64,000 nt of DNA from Micrococcus lacusdianchii (GCF_023155805.1 NZ_JAKNUW010000002.1:22993-86992); one strand, 5' to 3'. Counted from the stretch's first letter, positions 1 to 12,488 are shown. The notes: generated from the letters alone by a model not told the origin. Translations and numbers: made by a program.

Positions 1-505
1 CAAGGCCGGCGCGGCCACCGAGGTCGAGCTCAAGGAGCGCAAGCACCGCATCGAGGACGCCGTCCGCAACGCCAAGGCCGCCGTGGAGGAGGGCATCGTC
101 GCCGGCGGCGGCGTGGCCCTCATCCAGGCCGGCGCCAAGGCGTTCGACGGCCTGTCCCTCGAGGGCGACGAGGCCACCGGTGCGAACATCGTGAAGGTCG
201 CCATCGAGGCCCCGCTGAAGCAGATCGCCTTCAACGCCGGCATGGAGCCGGGTGTCGTGGCCGACAAGGTCAAGACCCTCCAGGACGGCCACGGCCTCAA
301 CGCCGCCACCGGCGAGTACGAGGACCTTCTGGCCGCGGGCATCAACGACCCGGTGAAGGTCACCCGCTCGGCGCTGCAGAACGCCGCGTCCATCGCGGGC
401 CTGTTCCTCACCACCGAGGCCGTCGTGGCCGACAAGCCGGAGAAGAACCCGGCCGGCGGCGCCGAGGGCATGGACCCGATGGGCGGCATGGGCGGCATGA
501 TGTGA
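1..505 (+). CDS. groEL: Chaperonin GroEL, C-terminal part (5' truncated)
   Basis: The reading frame is open from base 2 and continues beyond the left window edge, so only about the last 167 residues are present. The protein is the ATP-driven cytosolic folding chamber subunit (Hsp60). The visible part begins in the conserved region reading [19 protein letters not shown], followed by the [15 protein letters not shown] segment typical of the returning intermediate and equatorial domains. It ends in the Gly-Met tail PMGGMGGMM characteristic of GroEL. No groES is visible, so whether this is a groESL operon copy or a stand-alone groEL cannot be told. A strong hairpin follows directly. Confidence 0.97.
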   Translation, partial: KAGAATEVELKERKHRIEDAVRNAKAAVEEGIVAGGGVALIQAGAKAFDGLSLEGDEATGANIVKVAIEAPLKQIAFNAGMEPGVVADKVKTLQDGHGLNAATGEYEDLLAAGINDPVKVTRSALQNAASIAGLFLTTEAVVADKPEKNPAGGAEGMDPMGGMGGMM

Positions 506-550
506 TCATCCGCTGAGTCAGCCCGGATCCGTCCGGGCGCCCAGCACGCG

Positions 551-582
551 AGGCCCGTCTCCCCTGCGGGGGAGGCGGGCCT
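551..582 (+). terminator. Hairpin terminator after groEL
   Basis: Inverted repeat with arms 551-564 and 569-582 (13 of 14 pairs) and a 4-base loop, 46 bases after the groEL stop. It is GC-rich with no clear U run, the usual look of terminators in this window. Confidence 0.75.
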
Positions 583-618
583 CGCCGCGTCCGGAGGCGG
601 TGGATAGGGCGCGGCGGC

Positions 619-693
619 GCGTTTTCGAACGCGGAACAGGGCCTATTCGACGCTCGAAAGACCTGAAAGGCCCGATTTCGCGTTCGAAAGTGC
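619..693. repeat. Imperfect 26-bp inverted repeat element
   Basis: Arms 619-644 and 668-693 match at 21 of 26 positions, with a 23-base spacer that itself holds a small palindrome (TTCGA-CGC-TCGAA, 646-658). It lies between the groEL terminator and the converging HD-domain gene. It could end transcription from the minus-strand gene, or be a copy of a dispersed intergenic palindrome. The core resembles the arm of the hairpin at 18336 (CACTT followed by GCGAAA-CGGG). Confidence 0.5.
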
Positions 694-712
694 GGGGGCG
701 CGGGCGGGGCGG

Positions 713-1645
713 TCAGGCGCGGAGCGCGGCGAGCTCCCGGGTGAGGTTCTCCCGCGCCGTGGCCTCCCAGCGCGCCCGGCCGGCGGCGGTGGCGTACAGG
801 TGGTCCGCTGCCATGAGCCCTTCCAGGACACGCGCCCGGCCGGTCCGCCACTGCTCCTGCGTGACATGGGCGAAGTCGGCGCGGACCGCGCGGACGTAGG
901 CGTCATAGGCCTGGGCGCCGCGGCCCAGCACCTCGAGGTCCGCGTCGCTGAGCACCGCCCCGGCAGCGTCCCCAGGCGCGGGGCGGTGGTCCGCAGTCAG
1001 GCGCACCAGGCGCCCCGCCTCGGCGACGACGTCGGCCGGCACCGCCAGCGCGGGCGTGGCCAGCATGCGCTCGGCCAGACGGGCGGAGTCCTCCTCGTCC
1101 TGCCCCGCGGGCCGGGCGGGATCGGCGCCGTAGACCGCGTCGTGGAACCACGCCGCCAGGCGCACGGCGCGCGGCCGGGGCCCCAGGTCCTGGCCGGCGC
1201 TCTCCAGCAGGTCCACCGCCTCCAGAACCGCGAGCAGGTGGTCGGGGGAGTGGTAGTGGCGGTGCGGCTCGGACCAGCGCCCCAGCAGGTCCCGGCCGGC
1301 CGCCATCACGGCGTCCGCCTGGGCGGGCAGCCCGGCGAACACGGCCTGCCAGCGGCGCGTCAGCACCGCGTCCCGGCGCGCGGGACGCCGCCGGGCCGGG
1401 GTGCGCAGTCCCGAGCCCAGGAGGCGACGCACGAGCTCTCGCCCGCTCACGGGCTCCGCGCCGGCGGCCACGAGCTCGGCGTGCCGGTGGGCGGGCACGT
1501 CGTAGTGGTCAAGATCGAAGGCCCGCGGGGAGAGGCTCGCGTCCCGTGCGAAGGCGTGCAGCTCCTCGAAGCTGGAGTCGGAGACGAGATGGGAGAAGAC
1601 CGTCCCATGGGCGGGCCATGCGGGAGGGTCGATCAGGACGGCCAT
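713..1645 (-). CDS. DUF4031 domain fused to HD-domain phosphohydrolase-like protein
   Basis: 310 residues. Residues 1-80 form a DUF4031 domain (start VLIDPPAWPAHGTVFSHLVS is typical). Residues 95-305 resemble the predicted metal-dependent HD phosphohydrolase family: HxH-S-PDH around 130-136, the HD pair at 168-169 in WFHDAVY, and further His/Asp candidates at 220 and 234-236. Substrate unknown; the family is related to nucleotide or phosphate-ester hydrolases. The ATG is preceded by a -10 box (TAGGGT) with a 6-base gap, so it is probably translated from a leaderless mRNA. The gene is single and convergent to groEL. Confidence 0.8.
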   Translation of the reverse strand: MAVLIDPPAWPAHGTVFSHLVSDSSFEELHAFARDASLSPRAFDLDHYDVPAHRHAELVAAGAEPVSGRELVRRLLGSGLRTPARRRPARRDAVLTRRWQAVFAGLPAQADAVMAAGRDLLGRWSEPHRHYHSPDHLLAVLEAVDLLESAGQDLGPRPRAVRLAAWFHDAVYGADPARPAGQDEEDSARLAERMLATPALAVPADVVAEAGRLVRLTADHRPAPGDAAGAVLSDADLEVLGRGAQAYDAYVRAVRADFAHVTQEQWRTGRARVLEGLMAADHLYATAAGRARWEATARENLTRELAALRA

Positions 1646-1651
1646 GCGCCC

Positions 1652-1657
1652 ACCCTA
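1652..1657 (-). promoter_or_regulatory. -10 box, leaderless start of DUF4031-HD gene
   Basis: TAGGGT on the minus strand, 6 bases before the ATG at 1645; transcription would begin at or next to the A of ATG. No clear -35. Confidence 0.55.
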
Positions 1658-1721
1658 CGGGGGTGGCCGCACGCGCACCCCGCCGACCGGATGGACGACG
1701 GGGCGCGGCGCGCCGCCCGGC

Positions 1722-2012
1722 TCAGAACCGGAACATGGCGGCGTTCGCGGCCTCGGTCTCGCTGTACTGGGTGGCGGCCAGGTCCATGGCGCGGCGGATG
1801 CTCGCGAGCGACTCCTCCACCTTCAGCTGGGTGGCGCGCCACTCGGTGAGCACGCCCTGGAAGTTGGCGGAGGCCTGTCCGCGCCACGTGTCCTGCAGCT
1901 GGCGCAGGTGGGCCTCCATGGTGTTCACCTCCGTCTGCAGGCGGGCGATGGAGCCCTCCACGGCGCCGCTCTTGGCGCGCAGGTCCTCGACGTCGATCTG
2001 GACGATGGTCAT
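1722..2012 (-). CDS. WXG100-family protein (Esx-like)
   Basis: 96 residues, the standard size of WXG100 proteins: small helical-hairpin proteins exported by type VII secretion or acting as partners or domains of toxins. The central turn reads DTWRGQAS (W-x-G), between two amphipathic helices rich in Ala, Glu and Leu. A purine-rich ribosome site (GAGGGGGAA) precedes the ATG. No EccC-like ATPase, partner Esx gene or LXG toxin is next to it, so it looks like an orphan copy. Function as secreted effector versus chaperone partner cannot be decided here. Confidence 0.88.
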   Translation of the reverse strand: MTIVQIDVEDLRAKSGAVEGSIARLQTEVNTMEAHLRQLQDTWRGQASANFQGVLTEWRATQLKVEESLASIRRAMDLAATQYSETEAANAAMFRF

Positions 2013-2130
2013 GGTGTTCCCCCTCGGTCGGGCGCCGGTGGGCCGGCGTCGGATGTGCGGCGGGCGCCGCTGACCGTCACGCTACGGGCGGCGCCCGCCG
2101 GACCGGCCGGGCCGATGACCCGCCGGTGGA

Positions 2131-3954
2131 TCAGCGGGCGTCGTCCGTGCCCTGTGCAGGAGCGGTCCGGCCCGGCCCGTCGCCGGAGGGGGCGGCCCGG
2201 CTGCCGGAGCTCCCGTCCCCGCGGTCATCCCGAGACGCGGGGCCCTCCCCGGGCGCGGTGCCGGCCGCGCCACGACGCGCCGCGGAGGCCCGGCGGAACA
2301 TCTCGCCGGCGCGGGCGAGCCGGCCCCACTGGGCGATCTCGGCGGACGCACCGCGGCCGTGGGCGCCGTCGTCGGGATCCCCCGCGGAGCCGCCCCCGGC
2401 CGGCATCCCCTCGGCGTCCTCGATCCCCTCGTCGTCATCCTCCTCGAGCGGGGCCCAGGGGAGGGCCACGGAGAAGGTGGCGCCGCCGCCCTCCGTCTCC
2501 AGCAGCCGGACCGACCCGCCGTGCTGGGCTACGATCGCGGCGACGATGGCCAGCCCCAGGCCCGTGCCCCCGGTCTCCCGGTGGCGGGAGGCGTCCGCGC
2601 GGTAGAAGCGTTCGAAGATGCGTTCGGCGTCCTCCGCGGAGACCCCCTCGCCGTGGTCCCGCACCTCGATCACGGACTGGCGGCTGGCGGCCGCGTCCGT
2701 GCCCGTCAGGAGGTCACGGGTGCCCACGGCCACCTCGATCGGGCTGCCCTCCGGGGTGTAGCGCAGGGCGTTGGTCACGAGGTTGACCACCACCTGGCGG
2801 AGGCGGTTCTCGTCCCCCATCAGGGGCGCCGAGCCGGCCGGTCCGCCGTCGAGGCCGGCCAGCGTCACCCTGCGCTCCGGCGCGTTGACGGAGGCGTCCA
2901 TCATGGCGTCCATCCCCAGCACCAGCAGGTCCACGGGCGCATGGTCCAGGGGGCGCTGCTCGTCCAGGCGGGCGAGCGTCAGCAGGTCCTCCACGAGGCG
3001 GTGCATGCGCCCGGCCTCCGACTCGATCCGCCCCATCGCGGCGGCCACGTCCTCCGGCTCGGTGATCCCGCCGTGCCGGTACAGCTCGGAGAAGCCGCGG
3101 ATCGTGACCAGCGGGGTGCGCAGCTCGTGCGAGGCATCCTGCACGAACCGGCGCATCTTGTCCTCGGAGGCCTCCTTGTCCCGGAACGCGGACTCGATGT
3201 GCGCGAGCATCGCGTTGATGGAGCGGGAGAGCCGCCCCACCTCGGTGCTCGGCGGGCCGGAGGCCACGCGCTGGGTGAGGTCGCCGGCCGCGATCTTCGC
3301 CGTGGTCCGCTCCACGCGGTCCAGGGTGCGGAAGGCCCGCTCCACCAGCAGGTTCGCGACGACGACGGACATGGCCGTGCCGATCAGCCCGATGCTCACC
3401 ACGAGCGTCACGACGCGGCTCACGGAGGTGGTGACGCTGTGCAGGGGCAGCGCGATGGCCATGGAGCCCTCGCCGCTGCGCAGGCGGTAGAGCTGCACGC
3501 GCCAGCCGTCGGAGCCGGGCTGCGTGCCGGGGACCTCGAACGAGCCGGACCCGACCGCGTCCACCTCGGCGGTGGTCATGGCGGCCAGGGCCGGGCCGTC
3601 CGCGCCGGGCAGCAGGGGCGTGCTCACCACGGGGTCGCCCCGGGTGTCCCACACCACGCCATAGAAGCGCAGGATGGAGTGCTGGGGGGAGTAGTACCCG
3701 CCCGTCTGGGCCATGGAGGTGAGGTACACGGAGACCGCGTCCTTGTTGGTCTCCATGTCCTCGTCCAGCTGGCGGACCAGCTCGGTGCGGAAGAGGACCG
3801 CGGTGACCAGGGCGATGACGGCCACGAGGATCATCATCAGCGCCGTGATCATCACCACGAGCTTGGTGCGCAGCGGACGGGCGCCCCACCACGTCCGCCA
3901 CCAGATGCGCGGGTGGCGGACCCGGTCCGCCGCCCGGCGCAGGCCCTCCTCCAC
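2131..3954 (-). CDS. Sensor histidine kinase, OmpR-partner type
   Basis: 607 residues, GTG start one base after the stop of the upstream response regulator, so the two are translationally coupled. Order: TM1 about 31-55, an extracytoplasmic sensor of about 120 residues, TM2 about 180-203, HAMP 204-258, HisKA with phospho-acceptor His276 in DASHELRTPL, then HATPase with N box (NLVTNALRYTPEG), DHGEGVS and GGTGLGLAIV. Residues from about 501 form an unusual cytoplasmic tail of about 107 residues: an acidic cluster (EEDDDEG), then Gly/Ala/Arg/Asp-rich, probably disordered sequence. The stimulus is unknown; architecture resembles actinobacterial TcrY/TrcS-like kinases. Confidence 0.92.
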   Translation of the reverse strand: MEEGLRRAADRVRHPRIWWRTWWGARPLRTKLVVMITALMMILVAVIALVTAVLFRTELVRQLDEDMETNKDAVSVYLTSMAQTGGYYSPQHSILRFYGVVWDTRGDPVVSTPLLPGADGPALAAMTTAEVDAVGSGSFEVPGTQPGSDGWRVQLYRLRSGEGSMAIALPLHSVTTSVSRVVTLVVSIGLIGTAMSVVVANLLVERAFRTLDRVERTTAKIAAGDLTQRVASGPPSTEVGRLSRSINAMLAHIESAFRDKEASEDKMRRFVQDASHELRTPLVTIRGFSELYRHGGITEPEDVAAAMGRIESEAGRMHRLVEDLLTLARLDEQRPLDHAPVDLLVLGMDAMMDASVNAPERRVTLAGLDGGPAGSAPLMGDENRLRQVVVNLVTNALRYTPEGSPIEVAVGTRDLLTGTDAAASRQSVIEVRDHGEGVSAEDAERIFERFYRADASRHRETGGTGLGLAIVAAIVAQHGGSVRLLETEGGGATFSVALPWAPLEEDDDEGIEDAEGMPAGGGSAGDPDDGAHGRGASAEIAQWGRLARAGEMFRRASAARRGAAGTAPGEGPASRDDRGDGSSGSRAAPSGDGPGRTAPAQGTDDAR

Positions 3955-3955
3955 G

Positions 3956-4663
3956 TCAGCGCTTGTCGTTGGTCCGGAGCAGGTAGCCCACGCCGCGCTT
4001 GGTGTGGATCATCTTGTCCCGGCCGCCGACGTCGATCTTGCGCCGCAGATAGGAGATGTAGGACTCCACGATCGAGGCGTCCCCGTTGAAGTCGTACTCC
4101 CAGACGTGGTCCAGGATCTGGGCCTTGGAGAGCACCCGGTTCGGGTTCATCATCAGATAGCGCAGCAGCTTGAACTCCGTGGGGGACAGCTCCACGACCT
4201 CCCCGCCGCGGCGGACCTCATGCGCATCGTCGTCCAGTTCGAGGTCGTCCACGCGCAGCACCGCGGAGTCGTCCTCGAGCGACGCCGTGCGGCGCAGCAC
4301 GGCGCGGATGCGCGCCACCACCTCGTCGAGGGAGAAGGGCTTGGTGACGTAGTCGTCCCCGCCCACGGTCAGGCCGGTGACCTTGTCCTCGGTGCCGTCC
4401 CGCGCAGTCAGGAACACCACCGGGAAGTGGCGCCCGGCGGCGCGCAGCCGGCGGGTGACGGTGAAGCCGTCCATGTCCGGGAGCATGACGTCCAGGACGG
4501 CGAGGTCGGGCTGGAACTCCTCCGCGGCCTCGAGTGCCTGGCGGCCGTCCGCGGCCGCGCGGACCTCGAATCCGGCGAAGCGCAGGGAGGTGGAGAGGAG
4601 CTCACGGATGTTGGGCTCGTCGTCCACCACGAGGAGCCGGGCTTCGGGGTTCTGGGACTGCAT
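3956..4663 (-). CDS. DNA-binding response regulator, OmpR/PhoB family
   Basis: 235 residues from the chosen ATG at 4663. Receiver domain 9-125 with the acidic pair D14-D15, phospho-acceptor D58 (AVLDVMLP) and K108 (VTKPF). A winged-helix trans_reg_C domain follows to the end (SPTEFKLLRYLM, ESYISYLRRKID, RGVGYLLR). A longer frame starts at 4705, but 4663 is preferred. It matches the family start, and CACACT sits 7 bases upstream as a -10 for a leaderless mRNA. It forms an operon with the kinase. The wing sequence resembles mycobacterial PhoP/TrcR-type regulators, but the regulon cannot be inferred. Confidence 0.92.
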   Translation of the reverse strand: MQSQNPEARLLVVDDEPNIRELLSTSLRFAGFEVRAAADGRQALEAAEEFQPDLAVLDVMLPDMDGFTVTRRLRAAGRHFPVVFLTARDGTEDKVTGLTVGGDDYVTKPFSLDEVVARIRAVLRRTASLEDDSAVLRVDDLELDDDAHEVRRGGEVVELSPTEFKLLRYLMMNPNRVLSKAQILDHVWEYDFNGDASIVESYISYLRRKIDVGGRDKMIHTKRGVGYLLRTNDKR

Positions 4664-4670
4664 GCCCCCC

Positions 4671-4676
4671 AGTGTG
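4671..4676 (-). promoter_or_regulatory. -10 box for the two-component operon
   Basis: CACACT on the minus strand, 7 bases before the ATG at 4663; weaker than the TANNNT boxes elsewhere. Confidence 0.35.
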
Positions 4677-4745
4677 GTCGGCAGGCCTGGGAGTCTGCTG
4701 AACATGTCCTGACAGGGTGGGCAGGGTGGGCGGGGCGGGGAGGGG

Positions 4746-5036
4746 TCAGGTCCGGGAGCGTCGGACGGCGGAGACCACCACGAACAGGACCATCAGCGTG
4801 AAGCCCAGCGGCAGGCCGAAGAGGCTGAGCCCGTAGAGGACCGGCAGGAAGGCCGGCGTCGCGTCGAGGAAGTAGGACGCCAGCGCCCCGACCAACGCGA
4901 GACCGGAGACCGCCGTGACCGTCACGCCCACCGCCAGCAGCATCCGCAGGACGGCACGGGGGGCACGGTCGCTGCGCGGGCCCCGGGCACCATCGGAGGC
5001 GGGGCGGGACGGCGGGGCGGGCTGAGGGGAGGACAC
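4746..5036 (-). CDS. Small membrane protein, two TM helices
   Basis: 96 residues, GTG start. About 28 polar, Pro/Arg-rich residues precede two hydrophobic segments (about 29-55 and 62-90), and the protein ends in a basic RRSRT tail, suggesting both ends are cytoplasmic. I do not recognise a named family; it resembles small conserved actinobacterial membrane proteins. The start is supported by TACAGT 6 bases upstream, giving a leaderless mRNA divergent from the cold-shock gene promoter. Role unknown. Confidence 0.7.
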   Translation of the reverse strand: MSSPQPAPPSRPASDGARGPRSDRAPRAVLRMLLAVGVTVTAVSGLALVGALASYFLDATPAFLPVLYGLSLFGLPLGFTLMVLFVVVSAVRRSRT

Positions 5037-5042
5037 CGTCCC

Positions 5043-5048
5043 ACTGTA
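5043..5048 (-). promoter_or_regulatory. -10 box, leaderless start of small membrane protein
   Basis: TACAGT on the minus strand, 6 bases before the GTG at 5036. Only 7 bases separate it from the plus-strand -10 at 5056, so the two promoters are back to back. Confidence 0.55.
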
Positions 5049-5055
5049 GTGCGGC

Positions 5056-5061
5056 TATCCT
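5056..5061 (+). promoter_or_regulatory. -10 box for cold-shock gene, long leader
   Basis: TATCCT on the plus strand. If used, transcription starts near 5068 and leaves a leader of about 185 bases before the ATG at 5253, unlike the many leaderless genes here. Long structured leaders are known for cold-shock mRNAs. Confidence 0.5.
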
Positions 5062-5252
5062 GGAGGATCAGTGACTCTCGTCCCCCGCCGCCCGCAGCGA
5101 GGAGAGCGGCCGACGGTCCCACCGATGCCGCGGCGCAGGACCGCACCGGTGCGAGGACCCGGCCGCCCCGCGACCGAACGGCGTGCGGCGCACGCGCGGA
5201 CTGCCCGCGCCCGCGCCCCGGGACGCTCCGACCGACGAAGGCAGGTGCCCAG

Positions 5253-5636
5253 ATGCCCACGGGCCGCATCAAGTTCTACGACTCCGACAAGGGGTTCGGC
5301 TTCGCCCACACCGACGACGGCGAGGAGGTGCACATCCCCTCCTCCGCGCTCCCCGCCGGCCTGACCGAGCTGCGCTCGGGCACCCGCGTCCAGCTCGGCG
5401 TCGCCGAAGGCCGCCGTGGCAAGCAGGCCCTGTCCGTGCAGGTCCTCGAGGACGGCCCGTCCGTGGTGCGCAACCACCGGCCGTCACCGGACCGCATGGC
5501 GGAGATCATGGAGGACCTCATCAAGGTCCTGGACCAGACCTCGAACGCCCTGCGCCGCGGCCGCTACCCGCAGCGGGCCCAGGCCGAGAAGGTCGCCGCC
5601 GTGCTGCGCCGCGTGGCCGACGACCTGGAGGCGTGA
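5253..5636 (+). CDS. Cold-shock domain protein with C-terminal extension
   Basis: 127 residues. Residues 1-67 are a cold-shock (OB-fold) domain binding single-stranded RNA/DNA: GRIKFYDSDKGFGFAHTDD holds RNP1 (KGFGF), and EEVHIPSSAL holds RNP2 (VHI). Unlike the minimal CspA of about 67 residues, it carries about 60 extra residues (PDRMAEIMEDLIKVLDQTSN...), predicted helical, as in the longer actinobacterial Csp variants. The ATG at 5253 gives the canonical N terminus; a frame open upstream from 5049 is rejected. A DUF3027 gene follows after 4 bases, probably co-transcribed. Confidence 0.93.
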   Translation: MPTGRIKFYDSDKGFGFAHTDDGEEVHIPSSALPAGLTELRSGTRVQLGVAEGRRGKQALSVQVLEDGPSVVRNHRPSPDRMAEIMEDLIKVLDQTSNALRRGRYPQRAQAEKVAAVLRRVADDLEA

Positions 5637-5640
5637 GGCC

Positions 5641-6114
5641 ATGACCTCCCGTGATCCGGAGATCGCCTCGGACGAGACCTTCGCCCCCGACGTGTCCGAG
5701 GGCACCGCAGTCGTGGACGGCGCAGCAGCGGCTCCTGCCGCCCCGCCTCGGCGTCGCCGCGCCCCGAAGCGGGACGAGGTCCTCGCCGCGGCCGTGGCCG
5801 AGGCCCGTGCCGGCCTGGCCGGGCTGGCGGCCGACGACCAGGTGGGGGAGCACCTCGGTGCCACCGCGGACGACGACCGCCTGATGACGCACCGCTTCGC
5901 CTCCGCCCTGCCGGGCTACACCGGGTGGGTCTGGTACTCCACCGTCGCGCGCGCCCCGCGCAGCCGGCACGTGACCGTGTGCGAGACGGGCCTGGAGGCG
6001 GGGGAGGGCGCCGTCGTCGCCCCGCCCTGGGTGCCCTACGCGGAGCGCGTCAGCGCTGAGGAGCGCGAGCGCCTGGCCGCGGTGGCCGAGGGCCGTGTCC
6101 CCGACCAGGACTGA
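5641..6114 (+). CDS. DUF3027 family protein
   Basis: 157 residues. The first 45 are acidic then Arg/Pro/Ala-rich. The conserved DUF3027 core begins near KRDEVLAAAVAEARAGL and includes LPGYTGWVWYSTVARAPRSR and WVPYAERVS. Function is unknown. From memory, a gene of this family neighbours serC and cold-shock genes in other actinobacteria including mycobacteria, so the context here (csp before, convergent serC after) is conserved. The ATG follows the csp stop by 4 bases. A perfect GC hairpin ends the unit. Confidence 0.85.
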   Translation: MTSRDPEIASDETFAPDVSEGTAVVDGAAAAPAAPPRRRRAPKRDEVLAAAVAEARAGLAGLAADDQVGEHLGATADDDRLMTHRFASALPGYTGWVWYSTVARAPRSRHVTVCETGLEAGEGAVVAPPWVPYAERVSAEERERLAAVAEGRVPDQD

Positions 6115-6121
6115 CCACGAC

Positions 6122-6157
6122 GGCGGGGCGGGCCGGTGCGTGCCGACCCGCCCCGCC
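6122..6157. terminator. Bidirectional hairpin between DUF3027 gene and serC
   Basis: Perfect 11-bp arms (6122-6132 and 6147-6157) between two convergent genes; probably serves both. Confidence 0.7.
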
Positions 6158-6169
6158 CGTGCGCCGGGC

Positions 6170-10865
<4,696 letters not shown>

Positions 10866-10867
10866 GC

Positions 10868-11872
10868 GTGCGCTGGATAGCCCCGGGCCCGGAGGAGACC
10901 GCTCCCTACGCGCGCGCACTGGCCGGTGTGGACGTCGTCCCCGACGCTGCCGGAGAGACGGTCCTTCTCCCCACTGGTCAACGGCGGCGGCTCGCGCTCT
11001 GGGGGGATGTGGATGCCGTGGACCCCCGTCGGGAGTCATCGAGTGTGCTCGAGGCACTGGAGATCGTGCCCGTGACGGAGGGTGACCTTCTCCTGCTCCC
11101 CGTCGTCGACGCCGCCCTCGGGCGCCGTCTGCGGGACCGTGGCGTGGCCTATGTGGACCGCCACGGTAACGCTGACATCCGAGCTCCCGGCCTCCTCATC
11201 CATGTCGAGGGGCGACGCCGCGCCACGGCGGCTCGAAGGTCCGATGTCCACGGGGGGTATGGCGGTCGGATCAGCACGCCATCGGGTCTCAGGGTGGTCT
11301 TCGCTCTGCTGTGCGTTCCGGATCTGCGTCAGTCGCCCGTGCGTGACGTCGCCAGAGCCGCCGCGGTCTCTGTCGGCTCGGCCCAGCAGAGCCTTCACGC
11401 TCTCCGTCAGCAGGATTACCTGGTCCCGGCGGGTCGTCCGCAACGCGCGCTCGGCCGGCGAGGTGACCTCATACGCCTCTGGGCATTGGGGTATCGAGAA
11501 AGGCTCGTGGGGACGTTGGCGACGAGGTTCGTCACTGCCCCGACACCGCCCTTGCTGCTGGCGGAGACCTTGATGGAGCGCACGGACGCCACCCTGGCCG
11601 GCGACGCCGTGGCGCCGACCGTGCGGAACGGGACCGGCGTGGTCGTGTTCGACCGTCCGCCGTGGGCTGACGTGGTCAGGGTCGGTCGACTGCGCACAGC
11701 GGCGGAGGCCACCGACATGGTCCTGCGCGAGCGGTTCTGGGACGAGAGCCTCCTCATGGTCGGTCCGACGGCACCTCCGCTGCTGACAGCGGCGGAACTC
11801 CTCTGCACTGTGGACCCTCGACTGCGTGAGGCGGGGGAGCAGGTGCTGGATGAGGAGGCCCGCCGTGGGTGA
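10868..11872 (+). CDS. AbiEi-like antitoxin / transcriptional regulator
   Basis: 334 residues. The segment RDRGVAYVDRHGNADI (89-104) followed by GLLIHVEGR (108-116) is the hallmark of AbiEi-family antitoxins of type IV systems that read FIDxxGNAYL...VKGR. A winged helix follows at about 139-187 (LRVVFALLCV, VRDVARAAAVSVGSAQQSLHALRQQDYLV), consistent with DNA binding and autorepression. The gene overlaps the downstream nucleotidyltransferase by 8 bases, the usual antitoxin-then-toxin order. GTG start, predicted leaderless. Base composition is visibly less GC-rich than in neighbouring housekeeping genes, which suggests acquisition. Family assignment is by motif memory, not search. Confidence 0.75.
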   Translation: MRWIAPGPEETAPYARALAGVDVVPDAAGETVLLPTGQRRRLALWGDVDAVDPRRESSSVLEALEIVPVTEGDLLLLPVVDAALGRRLRDRGVAYVDRHGNADIRAPGLLIHVEGRRRATAARRSDVHGGYGGRISTPSGLRVVFALLCVPDLRQSPVRDVARAAAVSVGSAQQSLHALRQQDYLVPAGRPQRALGRRGDLIRLWALGYRERLVGTLATRFVTAPTPPLLLAETLMERTDATLAGDAVAPTVRNGTGVVVFDRPPWADVVRVGRLRTAAEATDMVLRERFWDESLLMVGPTAPPLLTAAELLCTVDPRLREAGEQVLDEEARRG

Positions 11873-12476
11873 TCCCTTCGCGGACATCGCCTCCGTGCTT
11901 CGCGCGGTCTCCCATCGTGTGGGGTCCGAGATCATGGTGATCGGCGCCCATGCTCGCGATGCGGTGCTCGCGCAGCTCGGAGCGCAGCCGGGGCGACAGA
12001 CTGAGGACGTCGATGTGGTCGTCGGCATCCCGGCTGGCACGTCGTACAGGGATGTGGTCCACGCACTGGGGACTCCTGTCAATGAGAAGGGGTACACCTT
12101 CACGGTCGAAGGCATGCCGGTGGACGTGCTCCCGTCCATCGACGTCCCGGAGGAAGCAGCTCGTTTCTCGCCTGCGCGTGACATCGTGCTGGATGTGCGC
12201 GGCCAAGCAGAGGCGTACGCGTCCGCCATGCGGGTCGAGGTGGCGCATGACTGCGTGGTGCGCGTGCCCACGGCTGAGGCGCTGGCCCTGCTCAAGGTCA
12301 TCGCATGGAACGTCCGCCGTGGTCAGACTTCCAAGGATGCGAAGGACCTGCGCGCACTCCTGGGCGCGATGGTGGAGCGACGGCTCGAGTCCGACGCCCT
12401 GCTGCATGACATGGGGCTGTCCGGCCCCCCTCCGCGTCTGGGACCTGCGCCTCGCAGCGCTCCGGTTGGGACTTGA
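11865..12476 (+). CDS. AbiEii-like nucleotidyltransferase toxin
   Basis: 203 residues from GTG 11865, chosen because AGGAGG ends 6 bases before it; an in-frame ATG at 11850 is the alternative. Nucleotidyltransferase fold: a G-x-H/S-A-R-D turn (VIGAHARDAVL) replaces the classical GS motif, and metal-binding D48-x-D50 lies in TEDVDVVVGI. A third motif LLKVIAWNVRRGQTSKDAKDL (Lys plus KD..DL) is as in AbiEii/AbiGii and MenA-type toxins. Such toxins stop growth by nucleotide transfer, for example to tRNA; the target here is unknown. It starts inside the antitoxin gene, implying coupled translation. It ends 12 bases from the tRNA-Arg 3' end. Confidence 0.78.
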   Translation: MGDPFADIASVLRAVSHRVGSEIMVIGAHARDAVLAQLGAQPGRQTEDVDVVVGIPAGTSYRDVVHALGTPVNEKGYTFTVEGMPVDVLPSIDVPEEAARFSPARDIVLDVRGQAEAYASAMRVEVAHDCVVRVPTAEALALLKVIAWNVRRGQTSKDAKDLRALLGAMVERRLESDALLHDMGLSGPPPRLGPAPRSAPVGT

Positions 12477-12488
12477 GGGCCGCTGACA

